NCBI RefSeq assembly: GCF_002873135.1
Contig: NZ_MCVI01000003.1
Span: 1 to 64,000 of the forward strand
Reading direction: 5' to 3'
From: Shewanella sp. 10N.286.48.A6
GTDB lineage: Bacteria; Pseudomonadota; Gammaproteobacteria; Enterobacterales; Shewanellaceae
DNA length: 64,000 bases
Shown here: positions 45,316 through 55,149 of the stretch, piece after piece
Layout: the number at the start of each line of letters is the position of its first letter
How positions within the stretch are numbered: the stretch's first letter is position 1
The notes under the pieces: generated by a model
The model's database searches: none
The model's input: only the letters and a program-made list of their open reading frames with translations
What the model was told of the DNA's origin: nothing
Made by a program: the position numbers and the translations under genes

Positions 45316-45876
45316 ATGGACAGTTTACAAGGTCATCTGTTAATTGCTATGCCCTCTTTAGATGAGTCTTTTTTTGAGCGTGCTGTCATTTATATTTGCG
45401 AGCATAACGATAAAGGCGCCATGGGCGTAATGATCAATCGGCCAACCAATATCGTTATTGATGAGCTGCTAGAGCAAATTGGCTTAGCTAAAAAAGTGCA
45501 ATTAAGCCTACCCCTTGAAGAATCGGTAGTTTTAGGCGGCCCAGTTGATACCGACAGAGGCTTTGTATTGCATACGCCACAAACTGATTGGGTCAATAGT
45601 GAGCCCGTAAGTGAATTTTGCATGCTAACCACATCACGAGATGTGCTTAATGCCCTAGGCACTGAAGAGTCGCCAAAACAATTTATTGTCGCTCTAGGCT
45701 ATGCTGGTTGGAGCAAAAACCAGTTAGAAGAAGAGTTAGCTGAAAACACCTGGTTAACTATTGAAGCTACACCCGAACTCGTTTTTAACCAAGACTATAA
45801 TCAGCTTTGGACTCAAGCCACCAAACAATTAGGCTTTGATATTTGGCAAATATCATCACAAGTTGGTCACTCTTAA
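45316..45876 (+). CDS. yqgE: YqgE/AlgH family protein (DUF179)
   Basis: 186 residues. [20 protein letters not shown] at the start, then [13 protein letters not shown] and [16 protein letters not shown] are family signatures. The biochemical role is unknown; the family is highly conserved beside ruvX, as here. AAGGA lies 6 bases before the ATG. Confidence 0.93.
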   Translation: MDSLQGHLLIAMPSLDESFFERAVIYICEHNDKGAMGVMINRPTNIVIDELLEQIGLAKKVQLSLPLEESVVLGGPVDTDRGFVLHTPQTDWVNSEPVSEFCMLTTSRDVLNALGTEESPKQFIVALGYAGWSKNQLEEELAENTWLTIEATPELVFNQDYNQLWTQATKQLGFDIWQISSQVGHS

Positions 45877-46004
45877 GCTTTTAAAACTCGCTAATACACC
45901 AATTAATGTTTATAAACGCCAAGTATTCATCTTCAATTGCTGTCAGTTAATCAATTGGCTTTGCAACTGTCGATACTCATTATTACGATTATCCAGAGAA
46001 CAGC

Positions 46005-46427
46005 ATGCAATCTAAAACAGTATTAGGCTTTGATTTTGGCACCAAAAGTATCGGTGTTGCGGTTGGCCAGGAAATCACGTCAAGTGCGGCACCAATTTCG
46101 GCCATAAAAGCCAATGATGGCATCCCTAATTGGGATGAAATTGAAGCGGTACTAAAAGAGTGGCAACCTGATTTAGTCGTTGTTGGTTTACCGCTTAATA
46201 TGGACGGTACCGAACAAGAGATGACTCAGCGGGCGCGAAAATTTGCCAATCGCATTAGTGGCCGCTTTGGGGTAAAAGTGGTCACTCAAGATGAGCGCCT
46301 CACCACCACAGACGCCAAAGCAAGACTATTTGAATTAGGCGGCTATAAAAAGCTCACCAAAGGCCAAGTTGATGCAGTATCTGCAGTCCTGATTATCGAA
46401 AGCTATTTCGAAAACCAGTATTCATAA
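46005..46427 (+). CDS. ruvX: RuvX/YqgF Holliday-junction resolvase-like nuclease
   Basis: 140 residues, RNase-H fold. The first catalytic Asp is in [15 protein letters not shown], the Glu/Asp-containing [16 protein letters not shown] follows, and TQDERLTT plus the C-terminal [13 protein letters not shown] complete the site. E. coli YqgF acts in 16S rRNA end processing; a DNA role is also proposed. It lies 128 bases after yqgE, the usual order. Confidence 0.94.
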   Translation: MQSKTVLGFDFGTKSIGVAVGQEITSSAAPISAIKANDGIPNWDEIEAVLKEWQPDLVVVGLPLNMDGTEQEMTQRARKFANRISGRFGVKVVTQDERLTTTDAKARLFELGGYKKLTKGQVDAVSAVLIIESYFENQYS

Positions 46428-46448
46428 CTAGCTTTAAATTCTAGACAC

Positions 46449-46476
46449 AAAAAAGGAGTCAACTGACTCCTTTTTT
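46449..46476. terminator. bidirectional terminator between ruvX and hemH
   Basis: AAAAAAGGAGTCA (46449-46461) pairs with TGACTCCTTTTTT (46464-46476). It serves both convergent genes. Confidence 0.85.
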
Positions 46477-46496
46477 ATTGTTCACCATTGCATTAA

Positions 46497-47510
46497 TTAA
46501 AGATAAGGCTTCACCAGATTGGCCATCATATTGATATGGTCATCATTATCATTTAAACATTCAATGTAGCGGAATTTTTTACCACCGGCATGTTCAAATA
46601 CTTCGCGGTTCTCACCTTTTATTTCTTCTAATGTTTCTAAGCAGTCTGCGCTAAATGCAGGGCAAACAACTGCAATATCGGTAATGCCTTGGCCTGGTAA
46701 CGCTTCCATGGTGGCATCGGTATAAGGCTGTAACCACTTGGCTTTACCAAAACGTGATTGGAAGGTCATCACATATTCGTCTTCCGTCAAACCTAGTTTT
46801 TCGACCACTAAGCGAGTACTTTTAACGCAAAAACAATAGTAAGGATCGCCTAAATGCAGATTACGTTCTGGCATACCGTGATAAGACAACACTAGCTTTT
46901 CCGGTTTTCCATTTGCGTCAAAATCCGCTTGAATTGATTTAGCTAATGCATCAATAAAGTTAGGATCGTCATGGTAGGTATTAATAAAATGCAGCGCTGG
47001 AATATAGCGCCATTTACATAGCTCTTTGGCAATAGCATCAAAGGCTGACGCCGTGGTAGGTGCGGCATATTGAGGATAAAGCGGTAAAACAATAATCTTA
47101 TCAATTCCGTCTTTGTGCATTTGCTGTAACACACTTGGGGTTGATGGGTTACCGTAACGCATGGATAAATGCACTGATGCATCGACATCGTGCTGCTTAA
47201 ACAAGGCATCAAGCTTGGCCTGTTGACGTAAGCTAATATCCATTAAAGGCGAACCATCTTTGGTCCACACTTCTTTGTAAAGTGCTGCAGATTTTGCTGG
47301 GCGCACTCTTAAAATAATCCCGTGTAAGATACACATCCACACTAATTTAGGGATTTCGACTACCCGAGGATCAGATAAAAATTCTGCGAGGTAGCGACGA
47401 ACGGCTGAGGCGGTAGGTTCATCAGGGGTGCCTAAATTCATTAACAGCACACCGGTTTTGCCACGGGTTTTGTGGCCGACTTCTTTACTTAATCCAGAAA
47501 ATTTGAACAA
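46497..47510 (-). CDS. hemH: ferrochelatase
   Basis: 337 residues. It inserts iron into protoporphyrin IX, the last step of heme synthesis. KTGVLLMNLGTPDEPTASAV is the family start, SYHGMPERNL carries the catalytic His, and CPAFSADCLETLEEI holds the conserved Glu region. The start codon appears to be TTG (47510) with GGAG six bases upstream; the first internal Met lies within the conserved core and cannot be the start. Confidence 0.95.
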   Translation of the reverse strand: MFKFSGLSKEVGHKTRGKTGVLLMNLGTPDEPTASAVRRYLAEFLSDPRVVEIPKLVWMCILHGIILRVRPAKSAALYKEVWTKDGSPLMDISLRQQAKLDALFKQHDVDASVHLSMRYGNPSTPSVLQQMHKDGIDKIIVLPLYPQYAAPTTASAFDAIAKELCKWRYIPALHFINTYHDDPNFIDALAKSIQADFDANGKPEKLVLSYHGMPERNLHLGDPYYCFCVKSTRLVVEKLGLTEDEYVMTFQSRFGKAKWLQPYTDATMEALPGQGITDIAVVCPAFSADCLETLEEIKGENREVFEHAGGKKFRYIECLNDNDDHINMMANLVKPYL

Positions 47511-47655
47511 GATTGACTCCGAGAAAAGTGATTATTGATGATGCCCGATTAAATATTTATTACTTAAGGCATCATCCAATAACGACTATTTGTCATGCTA
47601 ATAATAGCCACGCAAATTTATCTGCAAGCTTATGCTTTATTAGCAATATTATTAT

Positions 47656-48201
47656 TTATAGCACTGACTCTATCGCTTTTTTCAACTCTTCGCTATCTGG
47701 TTTTACTCGAGAGTTGAATTGCTGCACACTTTCACCGTCTGCGCTAACAAGGTATTTATAAAAATTCCATTTAGGCGCTGCTGATTTTTCACCTAAATAA
47801 GAAAATACCGAGTTAACATCGCTGCCTCTGACTGCAGAGGTCGACACCATGGTGAATGTCACGCCGTAATTTAAAAAACACACATCTGCGGTTTTGGCTT
47901 CATCATCTTCTTCTTGAAAGAAATCATCCGATGGAAAACCAATGACCACCAAATCATCTTTATATTGCTGATGCAGCGCTTCAAGTGCTTTAAATTGCGG
48001 TGTAAAACCGCAGTTACTGGCGGTATTAACAATTAATACTGGTTTACCTGCGGTTAACTCACATAAATCGACCGTATCTTCAGAATGTAATTTTCTGGCT
48101 TCTACATTAAGGTATTCAGGACAGCTATTAGCCATTGAATTCGTTGAAAAAGCGCTAAAGCTTAAACCGATTAAGCCTGCTGATAATAAGAGTTTGTTCA
48201 T
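47656..48201 (-). CDS. periplasmic glutathione-peroxidase-like protein
   Basis: 181 residues with a signal peptide (LLLSAGLIGLSFSAFSTNSMA). A thioredoxin fold follows: peroxidatic Cys64 in NTASNCGFTPQF, a possible second Cys108, and the WNF motif (Trp145, Asn146) in KWNFYKYLV. The usual FPCNQF segment reads FPSDDF here (89-94), so the Gln of the catalytic tetrad is replaced by Asp. It would be a secreted peroxidase of the thioredoxin-dependent type, perhaps with altered chemistry. AAGGAA precedes the ATG. Confidence 0.82.
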   Translation of the reverse strand: MNKLLLSAGLIGLSFSAFSTNSMANSCPEYLNVEARKLHSEDTVDLCELTAGKPVLIVNTASNCGFTPQFKALEALHQQYKDDLVVIGFPSDDFFQEEDDEAKTADVCFLNYGVTFTMVSTSAVRGSDVNSVFSYLGEKSAAPKWNFYKYLVSADGESVQQFNSRVKPDSEELKKAIESVL

Positions 48202-48333
48202 TTTGATTCCTTTCCAACATATATCTAAAATAATCTATTTAAGGTAAATCATAGTTGCGGCTTTTGCTTTAACGCCACTTTGACAAAAAGTTTTGACTAC
48301 ACAGGCCACAAGTACATATACGTTTTAATAAGC

Positions 48334-48353
48334 GTATCAGATCAAACTGATAC
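48334..48353 (-). terminator. weak hairpin after the porin gene
   Basis: GTATCAG/CTGATAC stem with a 6-base loop, just past the porin stop codon on the minus strand. No strong T-run follows, so termination is uncertain. Confidence 0.35.
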
Positions 48354-48360
48354 ACTGGGC

Positions 48361-49482
48361 TTAGAAATAAAAGCCAACATTAATATTGAGCCGAGAATGC
48401 CAAGCGGTATCACCATTATCAATGCCAATCCCATCGCCACCAGCAAACCACATATTCTTGCCAGCAATCCAGTCGACATATGAATAAAACTTACCGGCAG
48501 CAATCATACAACCGGTGACATTTTGAATAGAGTCATCTAAGCCTTCACCAGAAGCGACCACCTGACTGTAATCGTTGTAACAGTTTAATTGGCTAATCGG
48601 GCCCCAATCCACATCAATTTGACGGGATAAGTTCAACGTTACCACATCGGCTTTAGCGGCAATTTCAAACGGCGCGGCAAAAGCAGCTAAGGTGATGCGG
48701 TTGCTGTTGTCTAAATCATAGTCATAATGAATATACTGAGTTTGTAATTGCCATTGCTGCCAATCTAACTGCCAATGTACAGCTGCAGTAATACTTGTGG
48801 TATCTTCGCCTTCAGCTGCATTTTCAAAGCCATCTGGTACATATTCTAAATTACTATATTGAAATGACGCGCCAAGTTTACTCTTAAACTCATCACCTAT
48901 GGTTTTTTCAATGCGTAAGTTTAATTGGCCGGCTTCTTGATAAGGAGACTCTTTTGTTGTGCCAACATCAAATGAGTAACGATCGAAGCGACTGCCATCA
49001 CCATACTCATCATTAACAAAGTATGCGGCATCATAACGCCAGCCATTGCCTTGGTATTGATAATGAATACCGGCATCATAATCATCTTCTAAGCCTAGGT
49101 AATAAGTCGCCCCAAACCAAAATGAGTGAGAAGCCACTGGCATAACGCCAAATGGCACTTGCGTGACGCCCACTTGCACCTTTTGGTTTTCATCAAATTG
49201 ATAACCCATATAAGCATGGTGTACCACATCCATATACTCATACCAGCGGTATTGGGCTGAGGCAAATAAGCCACTGTCTGATTTGTAATTTACATCAGCT
49301 CTAAACAGTTCAAACTCAAGCGTGCCATTACCATCAGCGTAATCTTGCCAACCATAATTTACCCTTACTGCCCCACCAATATCGAGCTCATCATTAATAC
49401 TGACAGCCTGAGCCGAAGATGACATAAGTGTAAATGCCGCGATTAGCGATGTTGCTAATACGTTTTTTTTGAAACAAAACAT
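48361..49482 (-). CDS. outer membrane beta-barrel porin
   Basis: 373 residues. The signal peptide ends SSSAQA (about 1-26), then many amphipathic strands rich in Tyr, Trp and Asp follow, and the chain closes with LNINVGFYF, the C-terminal Phe signature for outer membrane insertion. The pattern (GGAVRVNYGWQDY near the start, QVGVTQVPFG) resembles phosphate-selective or carbohydrate-type porins. The substrate is unknown. AGGGATCCC precedes the ATG; no neighbour gives a functional clue. Confidence 0.82.
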   Translation of the reverse strand: MFCFKKNVLATSLIAAFTLMSSSAQAVSINDELDIGGAVRVNYGWQDYADGNGTLEFELFRADVNYKSDSGLFASAQYRWYEYMDVVHHAYMGYQFDENQKVQVGVTQVPFGVMPVASHSFWFGATYYLGLEDDYDAGIHYQYQGNGWRYDAAYFVNDEYGDGSRFDRYSFDVGTTKESPYQEAGQLNLRIEKTIGDEFKSKLGASFQYSNLEYVPDGFENAAEGEDTTSITAAVHWQLDWQQWQLQTQYIHYDYDLDNSNRITLAAFAAPFEIAAKADVVTLNLSRQIDVDWGPISQLNCYNDYSQVVASGEGLDDSIQNVTGCMIAAGKFYSYVDWIAGKNMWFAGGDGIGIDNGDTAWHSRLNINVGFYF

Positions 49483-49563
49483 GGGATCCCTAGGGGGGTA
49501 GTTGGTTGGATTGTTATTATAGCAAATTAGCAGACTGTAAATGGTAAGTATTTGTAACGTTAG

Positions 49564-49595
49564 AAAAAGGCCAAGGCTTACGCCTTGGCCTTTTT
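49564..49595 (-). terminator. intrinsic terminator after pilU
   Basis: AAAAAGGCCAAGGC (49564-49577), loop TTAC, GCCTTGGCCTTTTT (49582-49595). Perfect 14-base stem, strong for transcription leaving pilU. Confidence 0.92.
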
Positions 49596-49671
49596 ATAAA
49601 ATATTTAATAATATCAATGGAGATTAACACTAATGTGAACACATAGTTAAAAGCACAACCAACATTAGCCG

Positions 49672-50784
49672 TTAATTCATATCAAATGTCACCCCATCCA
49701 TCATCCCTGACGAGTTAGCTTCATTACTTTGCAGTTTAATCATTAAGCGTAAATCATTGGGTGAATCAGCGTGATGTAATGCATCGGCATAGCTAATCTC
49801 TTTTTCAAGATATAAATCCAACAAGGCTTGGTCAAATGTTTGCATGCCCTGCTCTCTTGATTTAGCCATGGTTTCTTTGAGTAAATGCAGCTCATTGTTA
49901 GCAATTAAACTGGCTATACGTGGGGTATTAATTAACACTTCGATTGCTGCCCTACGGCCACTACCATCAGATTTTGCCACTAATTGCTGCGCCACAATAC
50001 CGCGAAGGTTTAATGATAAATCAAACAATAGCTGGTTATGCTTGCTCTCAGGCACTAAATGCATAATACGGTCTAACGCTTGGTTAGCGTTGTTAGCATG
50101 CAAGGTCGCCATACATAAGTGACCTGTTTCAGCAAATGTTAAGGCAAATTCCATGGTTTCTTGAGTACGAATTTCACCAATCAAAATCACATCGGGCGCT
50201 TGACGCAGCGAACTTTTAAGCGCGGCATCAAATGAATCAGTATCAATACCGACTTCTCGCTGGGTGATAATACTTTTGCGATGGTCATGAACAAATTCTA
50301 CTGGGTCTTCTATGGTCAAAATATGCCCGCGAGCATGGGCATTACGATAACCCACTAATGCTGCCAGCGAAGTTGATTTACCAGTACCAGTGCCACCCAC
50401 CATGATGATCAAACCACGTTTACTCATCACCAAGTCTTTAAGGATCGGCGGTAGTTTTAAGTCATCAACTTCAGGAATTTTGGTTTCAATTCGGCGCATC
50501 ACGCAGCCGGGTGATTCACGTTGCCAAAAAGCACTGACACGGAAACGGCCTAAATCTTTTGCAGCAAAAGCAAAGTTACATTCACGAGACTCGTGAAACT
50601 CCTTCTTTTGCACCTCTGTCATTAAGGATTCAACAAACTCTAATGACTGCTCAGGGTTAAAGCTATTATCCGATAGTGGTCTTAGCTCACCATCAATTTT
50701 GGCGCTGGGCGGAAAGCCTGCAGTAATAAATAAATCTGAAGCCTTTCTGTCAACCATTACCTTTAAAAAAGGATGCACATCCAT
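49672..50784 (-). CDS. pilU: type IV pilus retraction ATPase PilU
   Basis: 370 residues. GGTGTGKST is the Walker A loop (about 132-140), then ILTIEDPVEFVH (Asp box), LIGEIRTQET (Walker B) and the His box TLHANNANQAL. The longer acidic C-terminus distinguishes it from PilT. It assists PilT in depolymerising the pilus at the inner membrane base, powering twitching and DNA uptake. It lies 11 bases after pilT in one operon. Confidence 0.95.
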   Translation of the reverse strand: MDVHPFLKVMVDRKASDLFITAGFPPSAKIDGELRPLSDNSFNPEQSLEFVESLMTEVQKKEFHESRECNFAFAAKDLGRFRVSAFWQRESPGCVMRRIETKIPEVDDLKLPPILKDLVMSKRGLIIMVGGTGTGKSTSLAALVGYRNAHARGHILTIEDPVEFVHDHRKSIITQREVGIDTDSFDAALKSSLRQAPDVILIGEIRTQETMEFALTFAETGHLCMATLHANNANQALDRIMHLVPESKHNQLLFDLSLNLRGIVAQQLVAKSDGSGRRAAIEVLINTPRIASLIANNELHLLKETMAKSREQGMQTFDQALLDLYLEKEISYADALHHADSPNDLRLMIKLQSNEANSSGMMDGVTFDMN

Positions 50785-50795
50785 TTTACTTTCCT

Positions 50796-51833
50796 TTAAA
50801 AGTTAGCTTGTTTGTTAGAGCTTTTTGACATGGCATCATCACGGCTAATAAGGCCGCGATTGACTAGGTTTTGTAGACACTGTTCAAGGGTTTGCATTCC
50901 ATGAGACATACCCGTTTGAATAGCTGAATACATTTGTGCGACTTTATCTTCACGAATAAGGTTACGAATAGCTGGCGTGCCCATCATAATTTCGTGAGCT
51001 GCCACTCGGCCGCCGCCAACCTTTTTAATTAAGGTTTGCGATATAACCGCCTGCAAAGATTCAGACAACATAGTACGTACCATGTCCTTTTCGCCTGCAG
51101 GGAATACATCAACAATACGGTCAACGGTTTTAGCCGCTGAAGTGGTATGCAAGGTACCAAAAACTAAATGACCGGTTTCTGCTGCTGTCATTGCTAAGCG
51201 AATGGTTTCAAGGTCACGCATCTCACCCACAAGAATAACATCGGGATCTTCACGCAGTGCACTTCGAAGCGCCGCTTCAAAACTATGGGTATGTTTATGC
51301 ACTTCACGTTGGTTGACCAAACATTGCTTATTTTGGTGCACAAATTCTATTGGGTCTTCAATGGTCAGAATATGGTCATGGCGTTCATTATTAATATAAT
51401 CCACCATCGCCGCTAGTGTTGTAGACTTACCAGAACCTGTCGGCCCTGTTACTAAGACTAATCCACGAGGGAAGCTTGAAATCTTTTTGAAAATTTCAGG
51501 AGCGCCTAACTGCTCAAGTGATAATATATCGCTGGGAATGGTACGGAAAACGGCACCAGCCCCACGGGATTGGTTAAATGCGTTAACACGAAAACGGGCA
51601 AGGTTTGGCACTTCGAACGAGAAATCGATTTCTAAATGTTCTTCGAAGTCCTTACGCTGTTTATCATTCATGATGTCATAGACTAATCCATGAACAGCTT
51701 GATGGTCTAATGCGGGTAAGTTGATTTTTCTCACTTCACCATCAACGCGAATCATCGGAGAAACACCGGCAGAAAGGTGTAGATCTGATGCATTGTGCTT
51801 TACACTAAAGGCAAGTAACTCAGTTATTTCCAT
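50796..51833 (-). CDS. pilT: type IV pilus retraction ATPase PilT
   Basis: 345 residues from the ATG at 51833, matching the usual PilT start MEITELLAFSVKHNASDLHL; the frame stays open to 51938 but that stretch overlaps the divergent yggS promoter and is not conserved. The Walker A loop is GPTGSGKST, with VGEMRDLETI (Walker B) and the His box TLHTTSAAKT. The C-terminal AIRNLIRE helix, needed for retraction, is present. It is the main retraction motor. Confidence 0.97.
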   Translation of the reverse strand: MEITELLAFSVKHNASDLHLSAGVSPMIRVDGEVRKINLPALDHQAVHGLVYDIMNDKQRKDFEEHLEIDFSFEVPNLARFRVNAFNQSRGAGAVFRTIPSDILSLEQLGAPEIFKKISSFPRGLVLVTGPTGSGKSTTLAAMVDYINNERHDHILTIEDPIEFVHQNKQCLVNQREVHKHTHSFEAALRSALREDPDVILVGEMRDLETIRLAMTAAETGHLVFGTLHTTSAAKTVDRIVDVFPAGEKDMVRTMLSESLQAVISQTLIKKVGGGRVAAHEIMMGTPAIRNLIREDKVAQMYSAIQTGMSHGMQTLEQCLQNLVNRGLISRDDAMSKSSNKQANF

Positions 51834-51868
51834 GACTAATGACATCCATTCAAACAAATCAAAACAAT

Positions 51869-52564
51869 ATGACAACAATAGCAGACCGAATATCAATCGC
51901 CCAGAGCCAAATTGCACAAGCGACGCAAAATTGTTCACGTAATAGTGAAGAAGTCACCTTACTTGCCGTCAGTAAAACTAAGCCCATATCGGCTATTATT
52001 GAGGCTTATCAAGCAGGCCAGCGCTGCTTTGGTGAAAATTATGTCCAAGAAGGCGAAGAAAAAGTCCTCGCACTAAAAGATGACTATTGTGATATTGAGT
52101 GGCATTTTATCGGCCCTTTGCAGTCCAACAAGTCGCGTATTGTTGCCGAGCATTTTGATTGGATGCACACTTTAAGTCGTGAAAAAATCGCTAAGCGCCT
52201 CAATGACCAAAGACCAGCAGGTAAAGCGCCGTTGCAAGTGTGTATTCAAGTTAATATCAGTGAAGAGGCATCAAAGTCAGGGGTGATAGCGACCGAGGTT
52301 AGCGCTTTAGCTAAGGTGATAGCATCGCTCCCTAATTTGACTTTAAGAGGCTTAATGGCCATACCGACTGCCACCAGCGATATCGCTCTGCAACGCCAAG
52401 AATTTGCCAAACTGCAACAGCTTTTTGCGCAGCTAAAAAGCCAATACCCTGACATTGACACCCTATCAATGGGCATGAGTAATGATCTGGCGGTGGCGAT
52501 TGAGCATGGCTCTACCATGGTCAGAATTGGCACCGCAATATTTGGCGCTCGAGATTACCCATAA
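51869..52564 (+). CDS. yggS: YggS-family PLP-binding protein (PLPBP)
   Basis: 231 residues from the ATG at 51869, whose product begins MTTIADRISIAQSQI like other family members; an upstream ATG at 51839 is in frame but less conserved. The PLP lysine lies in LLAVSKTKP, and CFGENYVQEG, HFIGPLQSNK and the terminal GMSNDLAVAIEHGSTMVRIG are family marks. It keeps pyridoxal phosphate balance and affects amino acid pools. It is divergent from pilT and upstream of proC, the common gammaproteobacterial order. Confidence 0.94.
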   Translation: MTTIADRISIAQSQIAQATQNCSRNSEEVTLLAVSKTKPISAIIEAYQAGQRCFGENYVQEGEEKVLALKDDYCDIEWHFIGPLQSNKSRIVAEHFDWMHTLSREKIAKRLNDQRPAGKAPLQVCIQVNISEEASKSGVIATEVSALAKVIASLPNLTLRGLMAIPTATSDIALQRQEFAKLQQLFAQLKSQYPDIDTLSMGMSNDLAVAIEHGSTMVRIGTAIFGARDYP

Positions 52565-52702
52565 ACCCTAAAGGCCAAAAACGCCAAATCATTAATTAAA
52601 ATTTATCCGCTACTGCTTGTATTAGTAAGCAATAGCCCAAACATTAGTAAATAAGCAATTAGCAAATAACAGCCGACATAAAAATTAAAAGTGACCCTTA
52701 AT

Positions 52703-53521
52703 ATGACTCAAGCAAAAGTATGTTTTATCGGTGCAGGCAATATGCCCCGCTCAATTATCAGTGGTTTAGTCAGTAATGGTTACCCAGCAGATCGTATTCA
52801 CGCCACCAATCCCAGTGTTGGTAAATTAGATGCGTTAAAAGCCGATTTTAATATTGGTGTATCTCACGACAATATTGCTGCTGCAGATGATGCAGATGTG
52901 ATTGTACTCAGCGTAAAACCGCAGTTAATGCAAATGGTGTGTGAACAACTAAGTCAGTTAGATTTATCAAAAAAGTTATTAATCACTATCGCTGCAGGCA
53001 TTCCTGCGGCGCGCTATGTCGATTATTTTAAGCAACCGATTAACCTTATTCGCACTATGCCTAATACACCAACGCAAATTGGCGTGGGTATGACAGGCTT
53101 ATACGCCGATGAATCCATTTCAGCAGAGCATAAACAAATTTGCGAAACCTTAATGATAAGTGGTGGCAAAATAGTTTGGGTTGAAAAAGAAGACGAGCTT
53201 AACCAAGTGATTGCATTAGCTGGCAGTTCACCGGCTTATTTTTTCTTGTTTATTGAGTCTATGATTGACCATGGCATTAAATCTGGCATGGATGAAACCA
53301 CAGCAAGAGCGCTTGCCCAGCAGGCGGCATTAGGCGCGGCGCAAATGGTGATTCAAAATCCACAACTTTCATTAGCAACCTTGCGTAATAATGTTACCTC
53401 AAAAGGCGGCACTACAGCTCAAGCGGTTGAAACCTTCGAACAAGGCGATTTACGCGGTTTAGTGGATAAAGCTATGACAAACTGCATAAAACGGGCACAA
53501 GAAATGGCAAAAACATTTTAA
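52703..53521 (+). CDS. proC: pyrroline-5-carboxylate reductase
   Basis: 272 residues from the ATG at 52703; a GTG four codons earlier is possible. VCFIGAGNMPRSIISGL is the NAD(P)-binding start, IRTMPNTPTQIGVGMT the central motif, and TSKGGTTAQAVETFEQGDLR the substrate-binding C-terminal stretch. It catalyses the last step of proline synthesis. Confidence 0.96.
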   Translation: MTQAKVCFIGAGNMPRSIISGLVSNGYPADRIHATNPSVGKLDALKADFNIGVSHDNIAAADDADVIVLSVKPQLMQMVCEQLSQLDLSKKLLITIAAGIPAARYVDYFKQPINLIRTMPNTPTQIGVGMTGLYADESISAEHKQICETLMISGGKIVWVEKEDELNQVIALAGSSPAYFFLFIESMIDHGIKSGMDETTARALAQQAALGAAQMVIQNPQLSLATLRNNVTSKGGTTAQAVETFEQGDLRGLVDKAMTNCIKRAQEMAKTF

Positions 53522-53607
53522 ACAAACGATATTTAATGGAAAATAGCCCGTGAAGATAATTTTCAGTTCAATTTTAGATCAACTTCAGATCAACTAAGGC
53601 ACACTCA

Positions 53608-54159
53608 ATGAATGCACTACATTTCTTAATCGATACCGTTTTTGGTCTTTATCTTATGATAGTCCTGCTGCGCTTTTGGCTACAATTAGCCAGAGCTGAT
53701 TTTTACAATCCATTTAGCCAGTTTGTGATTAAAGCCACTCAACCTATCATAGCCCCAATGCGCCGTGTATTGCCGTCTATGGGCAGTATTGATACCGCAT
53801 CAATCGTACTGGCCTTATTGGTGGTATTTATAAAATATTCAATACTTACCGCTATGACACCTGCTGCGCTATTTGACCCATTAATGCTTGGTGTTCTTAC
53901 TGTGGTTTCAGTATTAAAAGAAGCTGGAGTATTACTGTTTTGGGTACTCATTCTGCGCGCACTGCTTAGCTGGTTTAACCAAGGTCACAACCCGATTGTG
54001 ATGGTAATGGATCAACTTACCGAACCCTTTTTAGCCCCTGTTCGTCGTATCCTTCCTCCTATGGGTGGTTTAGACTTATCGGTGATGTTAGTGCTGATTG
54101 CAATGAACTTCCTTAATATTTTGTTAGCGCAATACATTCCATTTTGGGCTCAGGTTTAA
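53608..54159 (+). CDS. yggT: YggT family membrane protein
   Basis: 183 residues with two YGGT repeats, each a helical hairpin. The paired motifs YNPFSQFVIKATQPIIAPMR and MDQLTEPFLAPVRRILPPMG are typical. It is an inner membrane protein whose role is unclear; osmotic and cell-division functions have been proposed for the family. It lies in the conserved proC-yggT-yggU order. Confidence 0.92.
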   Translation: MNALHFLIDTVFGLYLMIVLLRFWLQLARADFYNPFSQFVIKATQPIIAPMRRVLPSMGSIDTASIVLALLVVFIKYSILTAMTPAALFDPLMLGVLTVVSVLKEAGVLLFWVLILRALLSWFNQGHNPIVMVMDQLTEPFLAPVRRILPPMGGLDLSVMLVLIAMNFLNILLAQYIPFWAQV

Positions 54160-54201
54160 AGTTCATGTTTTGCGTTTTAACCTCTGAGCGAGCTTAAGCT
54201 G

Positions 54202-54501
54202 ATGCCTGTCGTTATTCAGCAACAGAGTAACCTGTTGCTGAACCTTTATATTCAGCCTAAGGCCAGCCGTGATAAAATTGTGGGCTTACATGGTGATGAA
54301 ATAAAAATCGCCATCACAGCCCCGCCAATCGACGGTAAAGCCAATAGCCACCTGATAAAGTATTTAGCCAAAGCCTTTAAAGTGCCAAAGTCTGATGTGA
54401 TGCTTCTAAAAGGGCTTCAAGGCCGTCATAAGCAAGTGAAGATACTTAGCCCGTTAAAGATCCCGCCTGAAATATCGCAGATAATAGCCCAATGCAACTA
54501 A
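54202..54501 (+). CDS. yggU: YggU family protein (DUF167)
   Basis: 99 residues. [39 protein letters not shown] and [14 protein letters not shown] are the family landmarks of this small alpha/beta fold. Function unknown. It follows yggT by 42 bases. Confidence 0.93.
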   Translation: MPVVIQQQSNLLLNLYIQPKASRDKIVGLHGDEIKIAITAPPIDGKANSHLIKYLAKAFKVPKSDVMLLKGLQGRHKQVKILSPLKIPPEISQIIAQCN

Positions 54502-54714
54502 GCATCGATTAGTGAAATCATCCATTATTGAAATCATCCATCAAAATGATCCAATTACGGGTGATCTGGCTAAAAATTCTCTATACTTAAGTCTACATTC
54601 CAATTAGTGAATCAACTCTTTCGTCGCGACGATTAACTAACCTAGGGCTAAACTAACCCGCTAGGTCAATTAAGCCAGTTGTTAGCAACACAGAGTCGAT
54701 CAAGGATTTAGATT

Positions 54715-55149
54715 ATGTTTCGCACCCTTTTATGTAGCTTTGTCATTTTAATGAGTACCCTAACGACCGTTCAAGCAGAACAAAAACAGACTGTCGGTAA
54801 TTATGATATTCATTACATGGCATTAGGTAGTACCTTTATTACCCCTGCTATTGCCAAAACCTATGGTATTGAACGCAGTAATTACAACGGTATTGTCAAT
54901 ATTGCAGTGTTAGATACCAGTCAAGAAGGTAATCCCGCCGTTGCTGTTGAAATCGCTGGCGTAGCCAACAACTTACTTGATGCACGAATGGATTTAGAGT
55001 TTAAAGAAATCCGTGAAGGCGATGCTATTTATTATATCGCCCAAGTGCCATACCGAGACGATCAACAAATCAACTTTAACCTGACGATAAAGTACGGCAA
55101 TAAGCTCAATACATCGTTAAAGTTCAAACAAAAATTTTATGTGGAATAA
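54715..55149 (+). CDS. DUF4426 secreted protein
   Basis: 144 residues with a signal peptide ending VQA (about 1-21). VGNYDIHYMALGSTFITPAI is the start of the DUF4426 domain, a small beta-rich periplasmic family found between yggU and rdgB in Shewanella and Vibrio. Function unknown. GGATTTAG precedes the ATG. Confidence 0.88.
   Translation: MFRTLLCSFVILMSTLTTVQAEQKQTVGNYDIHYMALGSTFITPAIAKTYGIERSNYNGIVNIAVLDTSQEGNPAVAVEIAGVANNLLDARMDLEFKEIREGDAIYYIAQVPYRDDQQINFNLTIKYGNKLNTSLKFKQKFYVE

Noticed and set aside
51834..51938. N-terminal extension of pilT
   Set aside because: The extra residues are not PilT-like, and the start MEITELLAFSVKHNASDLHL at 51833 matches the family; the extension would also overlap yggS.
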